A stretch of DNA of 64,000 nt from assembly GCF_001507645.1 (NCBI RefSeq), contig NZ_CP013909.1, forward strand, positions 3,038,001 through 3,102,000. Reading direction: 5' to 3'. Within the stretch, counting starts at the first letter, position 1. Every line of letters begins with the position of its first letter. A model generated the notes under the pieces. That model had not been told where the DNA came from, made no database searches, and saw only the letters and a list, made by a program, of their open reading frames with translations. The position numbers and the translations under genes were made by a program. Shown piece by piece: positions 42,624 through 49,845 of this stretch. The DNA is from Hymenobacter sedentarius. GTDB taxonomy: Bacteria; Bacteroidota; Bacteroidia; Cytophagales; Hymenobacteraceae.

Positions 42624-43513
42624 CTACAGTTGCTTCAGCAGCCAGCTCAACTTGAGCAAGTCGAACGCCCGCAGACTAGGCCGGGCCGAAAGCAGGTTGC
42701 GCCGCAATTGGGGCTCCGCAGCTGTCAGCACGGCCTGGGCCGCCGTAGCTACGCCCAGCCGACGCAGCCGCAGCGCCAGCCGCAGCAGCCGCGAATGCCG
42801 GCTTGCCCCGTTGTGCCCGTGCACCTGCACGAGGTTGCGCACGGCTTCCTCGCTTTTACTCAAAAAGGATGCGCCGGGCTCCAGCCCGTTGTGCAGCACC
42901 GGGTTGTCGAGGTGAAAAACGCTAACGCCCGCCGCTGCCAGCGCCAGGCCAAATTTCGTGTCCTCGTGCCCGTAGCCATTCATCTGCTCATCGAGCGGAA
43001 ATTGAGCTAAAATACCGGCCTGCACCAGCGCGTTGTTGATGGTGAGCTGGGTGTGGGGCTGCTGCTGGCGCGCCGCGGAGGCGCGGGCCTCGCGGGCTTG
43101 GCCGTAGTACCAGCGCAGGTGCAAAGCGGGGTCCGTGGGGGGAGGGTGGTATAGCAGGTGCCGCCGATGAGCACGGGCGCGCGGTGGCAGGCGGCGGCGT
43201 ACCGGGCCAGAAACCGGGCATCCGGCAGCAGGCTGTCATTGTCGAGCAGCAGCAGCCATTCTTGCTGCGCAGCGGCGGCCAGCCGGTTGCGAATCGCGGC
43301 GCGGCCCACGTTGTGCGCCAGTTCGTGGTAGCGTACGCCGGGGCGGTGTGCTAAGGGGCGGTTGAGCGTGCGAATGTTTTCGGCTGAACCGTCGTCGAAT
43401 AAAAGGATTTCGACCGGGCCGGGCCAGGCCGTTTGCTGCGCGAGTAGGGAGTCAACCAATTCGTTGACGTCGCAATTGAAAACCGGAATTAATACCGACA
43501 GCCCGAGTGCCAT
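42624..43513 (-). pseudogene. Family-2 glycosyltransferase, frameshifted
   Basis: Two overlapping frames make one GT2 protein of about 295 residues. The first (43513 to about 43140, MALGLSVLIPVFNCDVNELV, DDGS at the DxD-like nucleotide site, LLLLDNDSLL, ending GGTCYTTLPP) continues in another frame (LHLRWYYGQARE, NALVQAGILAQFPLDEQMNGYGHEDTKFGLALAAAG, GLEPGASFLSK) to the stop at 42624. The break is at a run of six C (minus strand; G at 43137-43142). One extra C would join them as TTLPPTDPALHLRWYY. It may be a sequencing error, a real null, or a slippery phase-variation tract. It probably served the neighbouring amino-sugar genes in making a surface glycan. Confidence 0.85.
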
Positions 43514-43567
43514 GTTAATGGACAAATAGCAATGAGCAATCAGCAAATAATAGACGCACGAATTCGC

Positions 43568-44254
43568 TTAAACGCGTTTGGCCGAATCCAGCAGCTCGCC
43601 ATCCTTGCACGTGAGCACGCGGTGCGGGTACCGCTCAATTAATTGAAAATTGTGGGTGGCCATTAAAATAGCCGTGCCCGCATTATTAATTTCGCCAAAC
43701 AGCTGCATGATGCTGGCCGACACGTCCGGGTCGAGGTTGCCGGTGGGCTCATCGGCGAGCAATAACACCGGCTCATTCAGCATGGCGCGGGCAATGACCA
43801 CGCGTTGCTGCTCGCCCCCCGAGAGGCGGTGGGGCATGCGGTTGGCGGTGCCGTTGAGGCCCACTTGGGTGAGCACGTCGCTGATGCGCTGCTGCTTGTG
43901 GGCCTTGCCTTTCCAGCCGGTGGCGTTGAGCACAAACATCAGGTTTTCGGCCACGGTGCGGTCCGAAAGCAACTGGAAATCCTGAAATACAATGCCCAGA
44001 CGGCGGCGCAGATACGGTACCTTGCTGGCGGATAATTTAGGTAGCGCAAAGCCGGCCACGGTGCCCGTGCCGCTCTGCAGCGGCAGGTCGGCATACAGCG
44101 TCTTGAGCAGCGACGACTTGCCCGCGCCCGTGCGGCCGACCAAATACGCAAACGCGCCTTTTTCGAGGGAAAACGATACTCCCTGCAGCACCGCTTGCTG
44201 CTCCTGCATTATAGTCGCATCGTGCAGCTCAATAACGTTTTCTGTCTGAACCAC
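43568..44254 (-). CDS. ftsE: Cell-division ABC ATPase FtsE
   Basis: A 228-residue ABC ATPase. The Walker A is GRTGAGKSS (residues about 39-47), the signature LSGGEQQR, Walker B VLLLADEPTGNLD and the switch His in MATHNFQ. The length and lack of extra domains, with the ATP-binding profile of FtsE (VLQGVSFSLEKGAFAYLVG), match the ATPase that, with the membrane partner FtsX, controls cell-wall hydrolases at division. No ftsX is adjacent; in this phylum the two are often apart. It lies 54 bases upstream of the glycosyltransferase pseudogene on the same strand. Confidence 0.87.
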   Translation of the reverse strand: MVQTENVIELHDATIMQEQQAVLQGVSFSLEKGAFAYLVGRTGAGKSSLLKTLYADLPLQSGTGTVAGFALPKLSASKVPYLRRRLGIVFQDFQLLSDRTVAENLMFVLNATGWKGKAHKQQRISDVLTQVGLNGTANRMPHRLSGGEQQRVVIARAMLNEPVLLLADEPTGNLDPDVSASIMQLFGEINNAGTAILMATHNFQLIERYPHRVLTCKDGELLDSAKRV

Positions 44255-44396
44255 TGTTTTATCGGGTTAGTCGGGTTAGTGGGTTTTTAGCGTTGCGCTT
44301 AATTCGGCTGCATAACTGCCATTTCAGCGAAATAAAACGCGTTAAATCGCGCAGCGAAATCAGCAAGTTTTACTGGTGATTCCAAGCATAATTGGC

Positions 44397-44600
44397 TCAG
44401 ATTGCCAGGGGCCGCAGCTTGCCAAATTCGAGTTCTGCAATCACGGCGGCCAGCTCGCTTTCCTTGCCTTCGAGCCCGTAGCGGTGCAAGTCCTTGAGCG
44501 GCCGGTCGGCCCGGAAGTACGCAATGAGCACGAAGGCTTCGTCCCGTAACTGAATGTAATCGGGGATTTTGGCCTTGCCTTTTACCTTGATGATGTACAT
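44397..44600 (-). CDS. Conserved small protein of 67 residues
   Basis: The frame encodes MYIIKVKGKAKIPDYIQL..., a compact, charged protein with a hydrophobic core (AFVLIAYFRADRP, VIAELEFGKL). There is no signal peptide or membrane helix. I do not recognise a family. Support for being real is the clear ATG, codon bias like its neighbours, isolation in the gap between transaldolase and ftsE, and the predicted beta-alpha content. The gap 44255-44396 upstream of it shows nothing. Confidence 0.65.
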   Translation of the reverse strand: MYIIKVKGKAKIPDYIQLRDEAFVLIAYFRADRPLKDLHRYGLEGKESELAAVIAELEFGKLRPLAI

Positions 44601-44610
44601 TTTTCGAGTT

Positions 44611-44694
44611 GAGTTAAAAGTTAGGAGTTATGAGTAGGGATTGTGAGTGCGTTAGTCAGCTGACCGTGAACTCATAACTCCTAACTTTTAACTC
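44611..44694. repeat. AT-rich palindrome, family 4 (24-bp perfect arms)
   Basis: GAGTTAAAAGTTAGGAGTTA then TGAG (44611-44634) is the exact reverse complement of 44671-44694 (CTCATAACTCCTAACTTTTA then ACTC), with a 36-base loop. It lies between the small protein and transaldolase genes. Confidence 0.9.
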
Positions 44695-44703
44695 ATAACT
44701 CAA

Positions 44704-45360
44704 TTACGAATTAACCTTCTTGTGGTCGGCCAGGAAAGTGGCCAGGCCTTTGTCGGTAAGCGGGTGGTGGAGCAGCGCGGTGATGACGTTGAGCGGGCAG
44801 GTCACCACGTCGGCGCCAATTTCGGCGCACTGAATTAGGTGCGGCACGTGGCGCACCGAGGCAGCCAGGACTTCGGTGGGGTAGCCGTAGTTGCTGAAAA
44901 TCTGCACAATCTGTTCCACCAGCTGCAGGCCGTCGTGGCCGATGTCGTCGAGCCGGCCCACGAACGGCGACACGTAGGTCGCGCCGGCTTTGGCGGCAAG
45001 TAGGGCCTGGCCGGCCGTGAAAATCAGGGTGCAGTTGGTTTTGATGCCTTTGTCCGAGAAATACTTGATGGCTTTCACACCCTCCTTGGTCATCGGCACT
45101 TTCACCACGATGTTGGGGTGCAGCTCGGCCAGCTCCTCGCCTTCGCGAATGATGCCGTCGAAGTCGGTGGCGATAACCTCAGCCGATACGTCGCCATTCA
45201 CCAGCTCGCAGATTTGGCGGTAGTGAGCCATCACGCTGTCCATGCCGCGGATGCCTTCCTTGGCCATAAGCGAGGGGTTGGTGGTCACGCCGTCGAGGAT
45301 GCCCAACTCTACTGCTTCGCGGATGTCGTTGAGGTTGGCGGTATCAATGAAGAACTTCAT
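44704..45360 (-). CDS. Transaldolase / fructose-6-phosphate aldolase
   Basis: A 218-residue small-subunit transaldolase of the TalC/FSA type. It starts [16 protein letters not shown] and has [13 protein letters not shown], the Schiff-base Lys in [31 protein letters not shown] and [12 protein letters not shown]. The enzyme moves a dihydroxyacetone unit in the pentose-phosphate pathway (or splits fructose 6-phosphate). FSA versus TalC cannot be decided here. The start is ATG at 45360; the frame to 45444 is an extension into the repeat. Confidence 0.93.
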   Translation of the reverse strand: MKFFIDTANLNDIREAVELGILDGVTTNPSLMAKEGIRGMDSVMAHYRQICELVNGDVSAEVIATDFDGIIREGEELAELHPNIVVKVPMTKEGVKAIKYFSDKGIKTNCTLIFTAGQALLAAKAGATYVSPFVGRLDDIGHDGLQLVEQIVQIFSNYGYPTEVLAASVRHVPHLIQCAEIGADVVTCPLNVITALLHHPLTDKGLATFLADHKKVNS

Positions 45361-45369
45361 GGAAATAAT

Positions 45370-45459
45370 TGAAGAATGAGGAATGAAGAAGTGGGAATGA
45401 TGGCGCAAAGCGGGCGGTGCCACCGCCCATTCTTTATCCCTCATTCTGCATTCCTCATC
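45370..45459. repeat. AT-rich imperfect palindrome, family 3
   Basis: GAAGAATGAGGAATGAAGAA at 45371 and TGCATTCCTCATC ending near 45459 bracket a GGGCGGTG/CACCGCCC stem at the centre (about 45411-45427). It is similar to the 31700 element. It sits between transaldolase and the SRP RNA. Confidence 0.65.
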
Positions 45460-45540
45460 GGAAAAAGGTCGGCCCCAAAGCTACTCATTGGGCCGCCAAA
45501 ATGCGGAACAGAGCAGCGATGGGGCCGACCGGAAAAGGCA

Positions 45541-45547
45541 AAAAAAA
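45541..45547 (-). terminator. U-run terminator of the SRP RNA
   Basis: A7 on the plus strand (T7 in the RNA) directly follows the last helix of the SRP RNA (GCAAGCC at 45548-45554 is the 3' arm). Confidence 0.75.
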
Positions 45548-45636
45548 GCAAGCCAAAATCGCACCGCTACAACCACCTACCCTTGCTACCTTCCGGTCCT
45601 GGGGGAGTTCAGCAGGAGCTGGTCGTTCTGACTTGC
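45548..45636 (-). ncRNA. ffs: Signal recognition particle RNA, small bacterial type
   Basis: On the minus strand the segment contains the SRP helix-8 core CCCAGGACCGGAAGGTAGCA, recognisable from GACCGGAAGGTAGCAAGGG, the site where Ffh and FtsY bind. The 5' end GCAAG (45636-45632) pairs with CTTGC at the 3' end, giving a closed hairpin of about 89 nt. It works with Ffh in co-translational protein targeting. A TATCTTTG box at 45642-45649 lies just upstream, and a U7 run just downstream. Confidence 0.9.
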
Positions 45637-45641
45637 CGATG

Positions 45642-45649
45642 CAAAGATA
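45642..45649 (-). promoter_or_regulatory. SRP RNA -7 box TATCTTTG
   Basis: TATCTTTG on the minus strand (plus strand CAAAGATA, 45642-45649) ends about 5 bases before the first base of the RNA helix at 45636-45637. This gives an internal measure of box-to-start spacing for the window. Confidence 0.7.
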
Positions 45650-45858
45650 AGGCACGAACCACGGATTAGCGTGGGTTTTAAACGAATTTCGTGGATTTTG
45701 TAGTCAGCTAAGCCACTGCTACTGGGATAAGCGCGTGATTAACAGCTTGACTGTTCTGCTAATAGAACGGGTTTCTGGCCTCCTAAAAGCAGGGTTCGGG
45801 GAGTGAAGTTGACTATAGAATCTGGGAAAGCCATTCAGAATCGGTGCTCATCCGTGGT

Positions 45859-45866
45859 TAGCTTTG
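45859..45866 (+). promoter_or_regulatory. TAGCTTTG box 5 bases before the guaA start
   Basis: TAGCTTTG fits TAnnTTTG and ends at 45866; five bases on is the A of the guaA ATG at 45871. This is the spacing seen at the SRP RNA. It suggests a leaderless guaA message. No -33 TTTG stands out. Confidence 0.45.
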
Positions 45867-45870
45867 CACC

Positions 45871-47406
45871 ATGGAACGACTTATCATTCTGGATTTCGGC
45901 TCGCAATACACGCAATTGATAGCCCGGCGCATCCGCGAGCTGCACGTGTTTTGCGAAATTCACCCCTATACCCACGCCCCGAACCTCGTTTTGACCGACG
46001 ATATTCTGGGCGTTATTCTTTCCGGCTCGCCCTGCTCGGTGCGGGAAGAAGGCGCACCCAACCCCGACCTGAGCCACATTCAGGGCCACGTACCGCTGCT
46101 GGGCGTGTGCTACGGCGCGCAGCTGCTGGCCCAGCAGGGCGGGGGCGAGGTTACGCCGGCCACCATTCGCGAGTACGGCCGGGCCCGGCTTTCCCAATTG
46201 GACGAGGCCTCGCCGCTGCTCGAGGGCCTGCACGCCGAGTCGCAGGTTTGGATGTCGCACGGCGACACCATCCAAACCCTGCCGGCTGGCTATGACATCA
46301 TCGCCAGCACACCAGAAGTGGCGGTGGCAGCCTTCAAAATCGAAGGCCAGGACACCTACGGCATCCAATTTCACCCCGAGGTAACGCACACCACCGAAGG
46401 CAAGCAACTGCTGCACAACTTCGTGGTCAATATCTGCCAGTGCGCCCAAAGCTGGACGCCCGACCACTTTGTGGATTCGGCCGTGCAAGCTCTGCAGCAC
46501 ACCATCGGCCCCGACGACCAGGTGATTCTGGGCCTCTCCGGCGGCGTCGATTCGAGCGTGGCCGCGCTGCTGCTGCACCGCGCCATTGGCCCCCGCCTCC
46601 ACGGCATCTTCGTGGACAACGGCCTGCTTCGGCAGGACGAGTTTGCTACGGTGCTCAAGGCTTACGAAGGCCTGGGCCTGAACGTGACCGGCGTTAATGC
46701 CGCGCCCGAGTTCTACGCCGCCCTGGTGGGCCTCACCGACCCCGAAGCCAAGCGCAAGGCCATTGGCCGCACGTTTATTGAGGTATTCGACCGCGAAGCC
46801 CACAAAGTGGAAGGTGCCGCCTGGCTGGCCCAGGGCACCATTTACCCCGATGTCATTGAGTCGGTATCAGTGAAAGGGCCGGCCGTGACCATCAAAAGCC
46901 ACCACAACGTGGGCGGCCTGCCCGACGACATGAACCTGAAAGTAGTGGAGCCCCTGCGCATGCTATTTAAGGATGAGGTGCGGGAAGTGGGCGCGGCCCT
47001 GGGCCTGCCCGGCGAGATACTGAACCGGCACCCGTTCCCCGGTCCCGGCCTGGGCATCCGGATTCTCGGCGACATCACCCCCGAAAAGGTAGACCTGCTG
47101 CAGCGCGCCGACAACGTATTCATCAACCTGCTGAAGGAGCACGACCTCTACTCCAAAGTGTGGCAGGCCGGCGCCATGCTGCTGCCCATCCAAAGTGTGG
47201 GCGTGATGGGCGACGAGCGTACCTACGAGCAGGTGGTAGCCCTGCGCGCCGTGACCAGCGTGGACGGCATGACCGCCGACTGGGCCCACCTGCCCTACGA
47301 GTTTCTGGCCGAGGTTTCCAATAAAATCATCAACCAAGTGCGCGGCATCAACCGCGTGGTGTATGATATTTCCTCCAAGCCCCCGGCAACGATTGAGTGG
47401 GAGTAG
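45871..47406 (+). CDS. guaA: GMP synthase (glutamine-hydrolysing)
   Basis: A 511-residue enzyme of purine synthesis turning XMP, ATP and glutamine into GMP. The N-terminal glutaminase has the nucleophile in GVCYGAQLL and His-Glu in FHPEV. The synthetase domain has the PP-loop [14 protein letters not shown] (about residues 225-240). The C-terminal dimerisation domain ([34 protein letters not shown]) is complete. All catalytic elements are present. It stands in its own unit, with the palindrome at 47431 after it. Confidence 0.97.
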   Translation: MERLIILDFGSQYTQLIARRIRELHVFCEIHPYTHAPNLVLTDDILGVILSGSPCSVREEGAPNPDLSHIQGHVPLLGVCYGAQLLAQQGGGEVTPATIREYGRARLSQLDEASPLLEGLHAESQVWMSHGDTIQTLPAGYDIIASTPEVAVAAFKIEGQDTYGIQFHPEVTHTTEGKQLLHNFVVNICQCAQSWTPDHFVDSAVQALQHTIGPDDQVILGLSGGVDSSVAALLLHRAIGPRLHGIFVDNGLLRQDEFATVLKAYEGLGLNVTGVNAAPEFYAALVGLTDPEAKRKAIGRTFIEVFDREAHKVEGAAWLAQGTIYPDVIESVSVKGPAVTIKSHHNVGGLPDDMNLKVVEPLRMLFKDEVREVGAALGLPGEILNRHPFPGPGLGIRILGDITPEKVDLLQRADNVFINLLKEHDLYSKVWQAGAMLLPIQSVGVMGDERTYEQVVALRAVTSVDGMTADWAHLPYEFLAEVSNKIINQVRGINRVVYDISSKPPATIEWE

Positions 47407-47430
47407 AACGGGCTTGACAATTCACAGAAC

Positions 47431-47528
47431 GTCATGCTGAGCGCAGCCGAAGCATCTCTACCTTAATACTAATCCAATCGATGGAGTTAGTTGCTCGGTA
47501 GAGATGCTTCGGCTGCGCTCAGCATGAC
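47431..47528. repeat. Intergenic palindromic repeat, family 1 (32-bp perfect arms)
   Basis: GTCATGCTGAGCGCAGCCGA then AGCATCTCTACC (47431-47462) is the exact reverse complement of 47497-47528. It separates guaA from the GATase gene. Confidence 0.92.
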
Positions 47529-47563
47529 AGCCTTTTTTCAAAGACTAATAACACAAGGAAAAC

Positions 47564-48286
47564 ATGCGCTGGCACTGCCTCCAACATATGCCCGACGAAG
47601 GCCCGGGCCACGCGGCCGACTGGCTGGCGGCGCACGGCCATTCGCTCACTTTTACACGATTATTTGAGGCGAATCCGGCATTCCCGGCACTGGCTGAGTT
47701 TGATGGGCTGCTCATCCTCGGTGGGGCCATGAGCGTGCACGACGAAGCCAAATTCCCCTGGCTGCGTGAGGAGAAAGCCTTCATCAAGGAAGTATTGCGG
47801 GCCGGTAAAGTGACGCTGGCCATCTGCCTGGGCGCGCAGTTGGTAGCCCAGGAGCTCGGAGCCGAGGTGCGGCCCAATGCAGAGCCGGAAATCGGTTTTT
47901 GGACGGTGCGCTTCTCTGCCAAGGCGCTGGAACACCCACTGTTGCGCGGCTGGCCAGAGAAAGCGGGGGTGCTTCATTGGCATGTCGATACGTTTACGGT
48001 ACCGCCGGGGGCTATCCGGGTGGGCATGTCGGCGGGCTGTGCCACGCAGGGTTTTGTGTGGGGCGATGGTATTATTGGCCTCCAGTTTCACCCCGAGTTC
48101 ACGGTGGAAATGGTGGAGAAGCTGATGCAGTTTGAAAACCACGAAGCGGCCGAAGAGCAAGAATTTGTGCAGACTGCCGAGCAGATTCGGGCCAAGCTCA
48201 AATCGGTTTGGAAGGGCCGCAAGCTGCTGGAGTCGCTGCTTGCGAATCTGGTGGCTGTGCATGAGGGGGAACTGCTCTCCTTTTAA
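47564..48286 (+). CDS. Class-I glutamine amidotransferase-like protein
   Basis: A 240-residue stand-alone GATase domain. The nucleophile Cys is in ICLGAQLVAQEL, and the catalytic His-Glu in LQFHPEFTVEM. It resembles GMP-synthase-like amidotransferases and gamma-glutamyl-hydrolase-like proteins used for peptide or purine-related chemistry, but the acceptor is unknown. It begins MRWHCLQHMPDEGPG, not the usual start of a subunit of a larger amidotransferase. Its position next to guaA may be coincidental since a repeat separates them. A second repeat follows. Confidence 0.85.
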   Translation: MRWHCLQHMPDEGPGHAADWLAAHGHSLTFTRLFEANPAFPALAEFDGLLILGGAMSVHDEAKFPWLREEKAFIKEVLRAGKVTLAICLGAQLVAQELGAEVRPNAEPEIGFWTVRFSAKALEHPLLRGWPEKAGVLHWHVDTFTVPPGAIRVGMSAGCATQGFVWGDGIIGLQFHPEFTVEMVEKLMQFENHEAAEEQEFVQTAEQIRAKLKSVWKGRKLLESLLANLVAVHEGELLSF

Positions 48287-48304
48287 ACCCAGGAATCCAG
48301 AAAT

Positions 48305-48400
48305 AACGGTCATGCTGAGCGCAGCCGAAGCATCTCTGCCGGGGAAGTAATGAATTACTCTTGTGGTAGAGATGCTTCGGCTGCGCTCAGCATGACCGTT
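48305..48400. repeat. Intergenic palindromic repeat, family 1 (33-bp perfect arms)
   Basis: AACGGTCATGCTGAGCGCAG then CCGAAGCATCTCT (48305-48337) is the exact reverse complement of 48368-48400. It lies between the GATase and the convergent dgt gene. Confidence 0.92.
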
Positions 48401-48424
48401 TTATAAGTTTTAAAACCGGGCACC

Positions 48425-49807
48425 CTAAAACCCTTTCGGCAACTCAATTCCCTTGATGGTCTTGTACAGGCTCAAGGCATTCTGGTCGGTCATGCCCGCC
48501 ACAAAATCGGTCAGCAACAGAATCTTTTCATAAGCCGATACGCCGGCTTGGTGGCCTTCGGCGCGGAACTGCTCGGGCAGCAGGAGCAGCAGTTTGCGGC
48601 TGCGGTGGCCTTGGCCCTCGTCGAACACGGCACACAGAAAAGCATCCAGCAAGCCACCGAGGACTTCAAAGCCGGCGGCTTCAATTTCGAGCACCGGGCG
48701 GCTGCGGTACAGCTTCTCGATGCTCAGCCGCTGCACTTCCTGCAAATCAGCCCAACAGCCCAGTTCTTTGATAAGCGGCTGGTCGTATTCGCCACACAGG
48801 ATGGCCGGGGCGTGTTGTGCAAACAAGGCCGCCGATTCGGCCACCAGCTTGCCAATCAGGCGGGCGCGAACATAGCCCAATTCCTCGCGCCAGTCGTGCC
48901 ACTGCACACTGCCCACGCGGCCGGCCGGGTCGTTGAGCATCTTTTTCAGCAGGCCCAGCCCGGCTTGCGGATCAATCAGGCCCAGTTTCAGGCCGTCTTC
49001 AAAGTCGATGATGCGATAGCAAAGGTCATCGGCCGCCTCTACCAGAAATGCCAGCGGGTGGCGGTGGGTGAAGCCCAGTGCGCGGTCGCCTTTGGGAATC
49101 AAGCCCAACTCGGCGGCCACGTGCCGGAAGCGTGGATTTTCGGTTTGGAAATGACCGTATTTCTTTTCGGAAGCTCCGCCCGATTTGGCTTCGGCCGGCA
49201 CGAGGCTGGGCTTGGGGTATTTGGTGAAGGCGCCGAGCGTGGCGTAGGTGAGGCCCAGGCCGGCGGTGCCGGTGCTGTGCGCGGCGTAGGTGTGAGTGAG
49301 GATGCGGAAGCCGGCCGCATTGCCTTCAAAGTGCTGCAAGTCGGCCACTTCAGCGGGCGTGAGCTTGTCCAGGTACGGCGCGGCGGCGTGGCTGGCAAAG
49401 TAGCTGCTGATGGCGTCTTCGCCGGAGTGGCCGAAGGGCGGGTTGCCGATGTCGTGGGCCAGGCAGGCGGCGGCCACGATGTCGCCGCAGTCCTGGTCGA
49501 GGTTGGGCAGCAGTTGGGCCAGGGCGGCATCGTTTTCCAGCAGGTGGCGGGCGGCGAGGCGGCCCAGCGAGCGGCCCACCACGGCGGTTTCCAGGGAGTG
49601 GGTGAGGCGGGTGTGCACGAAGTCGGTTTCGGGCAGGGGCATCACCTGGGTTTTGCGCTGCAGCCGCCGAAAGGCGGAGCTGAACACCACCCGGTCGTAG
49701 TCCTGCACGAAGGCCCCGCGGACGGGCGCGGCGCTGGGCGGGGGCAGTTGCTGGTCGGGAAAACGGCGCTGCGACAGCAGGCGCGGCCAGTGCATGGGCT
49801 CGGGCAT
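48425..49807 (-). CDS. dgt: Deoxyguanosinetriphosphate triphosphohydrolase (dGTPase)
   Basis: A 460-residue HD-domain phosphohydrolase releasing tripolyphosphate from dGTP, so lowering the dGTP pool. The metal site is visible as the H...HD pattern in RLTHSLETAVVGRSL and CLAHDIGNPPFGHSGE. Further marks are LQRKTQVMPLPETDFVHTRL and FLVEAADDLCYRIIDFEDG. Lengths of 440-520 are normal. It is convergent with the GATase. Whether it prefers dGTP or other dNTPs cannot be told. Confidence 0.93.
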   Translation of the reverse strand: MPEPMHWPRLLSQRRFPDQQLPPPSAAPVRGAFVQDYDRVVFSSAFRRLQRKTQVMPLPETDFVHTRLTHSLETAVVGRSLGRLAARHLLENDAALAQLLPNLDQDCGDIVAAACLAHDIGNPPFGHSGEDAISSYFASHAAAPYLDKLTPAEVADLQHFEGNAAGFRILTHTYAAHSTGTAGLGLTYATLGAFTKYPKPSLVPAEAKSGGASEKKYGHFQTENPRFRHVAAELGLIPKGDRALGFTHRHPLAFLVEAADDLCYRIIDFEDGLKLGLIDPQAGLGLLKKMLNDPAGRVGSVQWHDWREELGYVRARLIGKLVAESAALFAQHAPAILCGEYDQPLIKELGCWADLQEVQRLSIEKLYRSRPVLEIEAAGFEVLGGLLDAFLCAVFDEGQGHRSRKLLLLLPEQFRAEGHQAGVSAYEKILLLTDFVAGMTDQNALSLYKTIKGIELPKGF

Positions 49808-49845
49808 CGGGGAAAAGACTGAAGGCGAAAACGGGCCGGGCGGCC

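Noticed and set aside
45460..45870. tRNA genes next to the SRP RNA
   Set aside because: No T-arm GTTCGA-type motif with a cloverleaf could be found by eye; only SRP RNA features were convincing.
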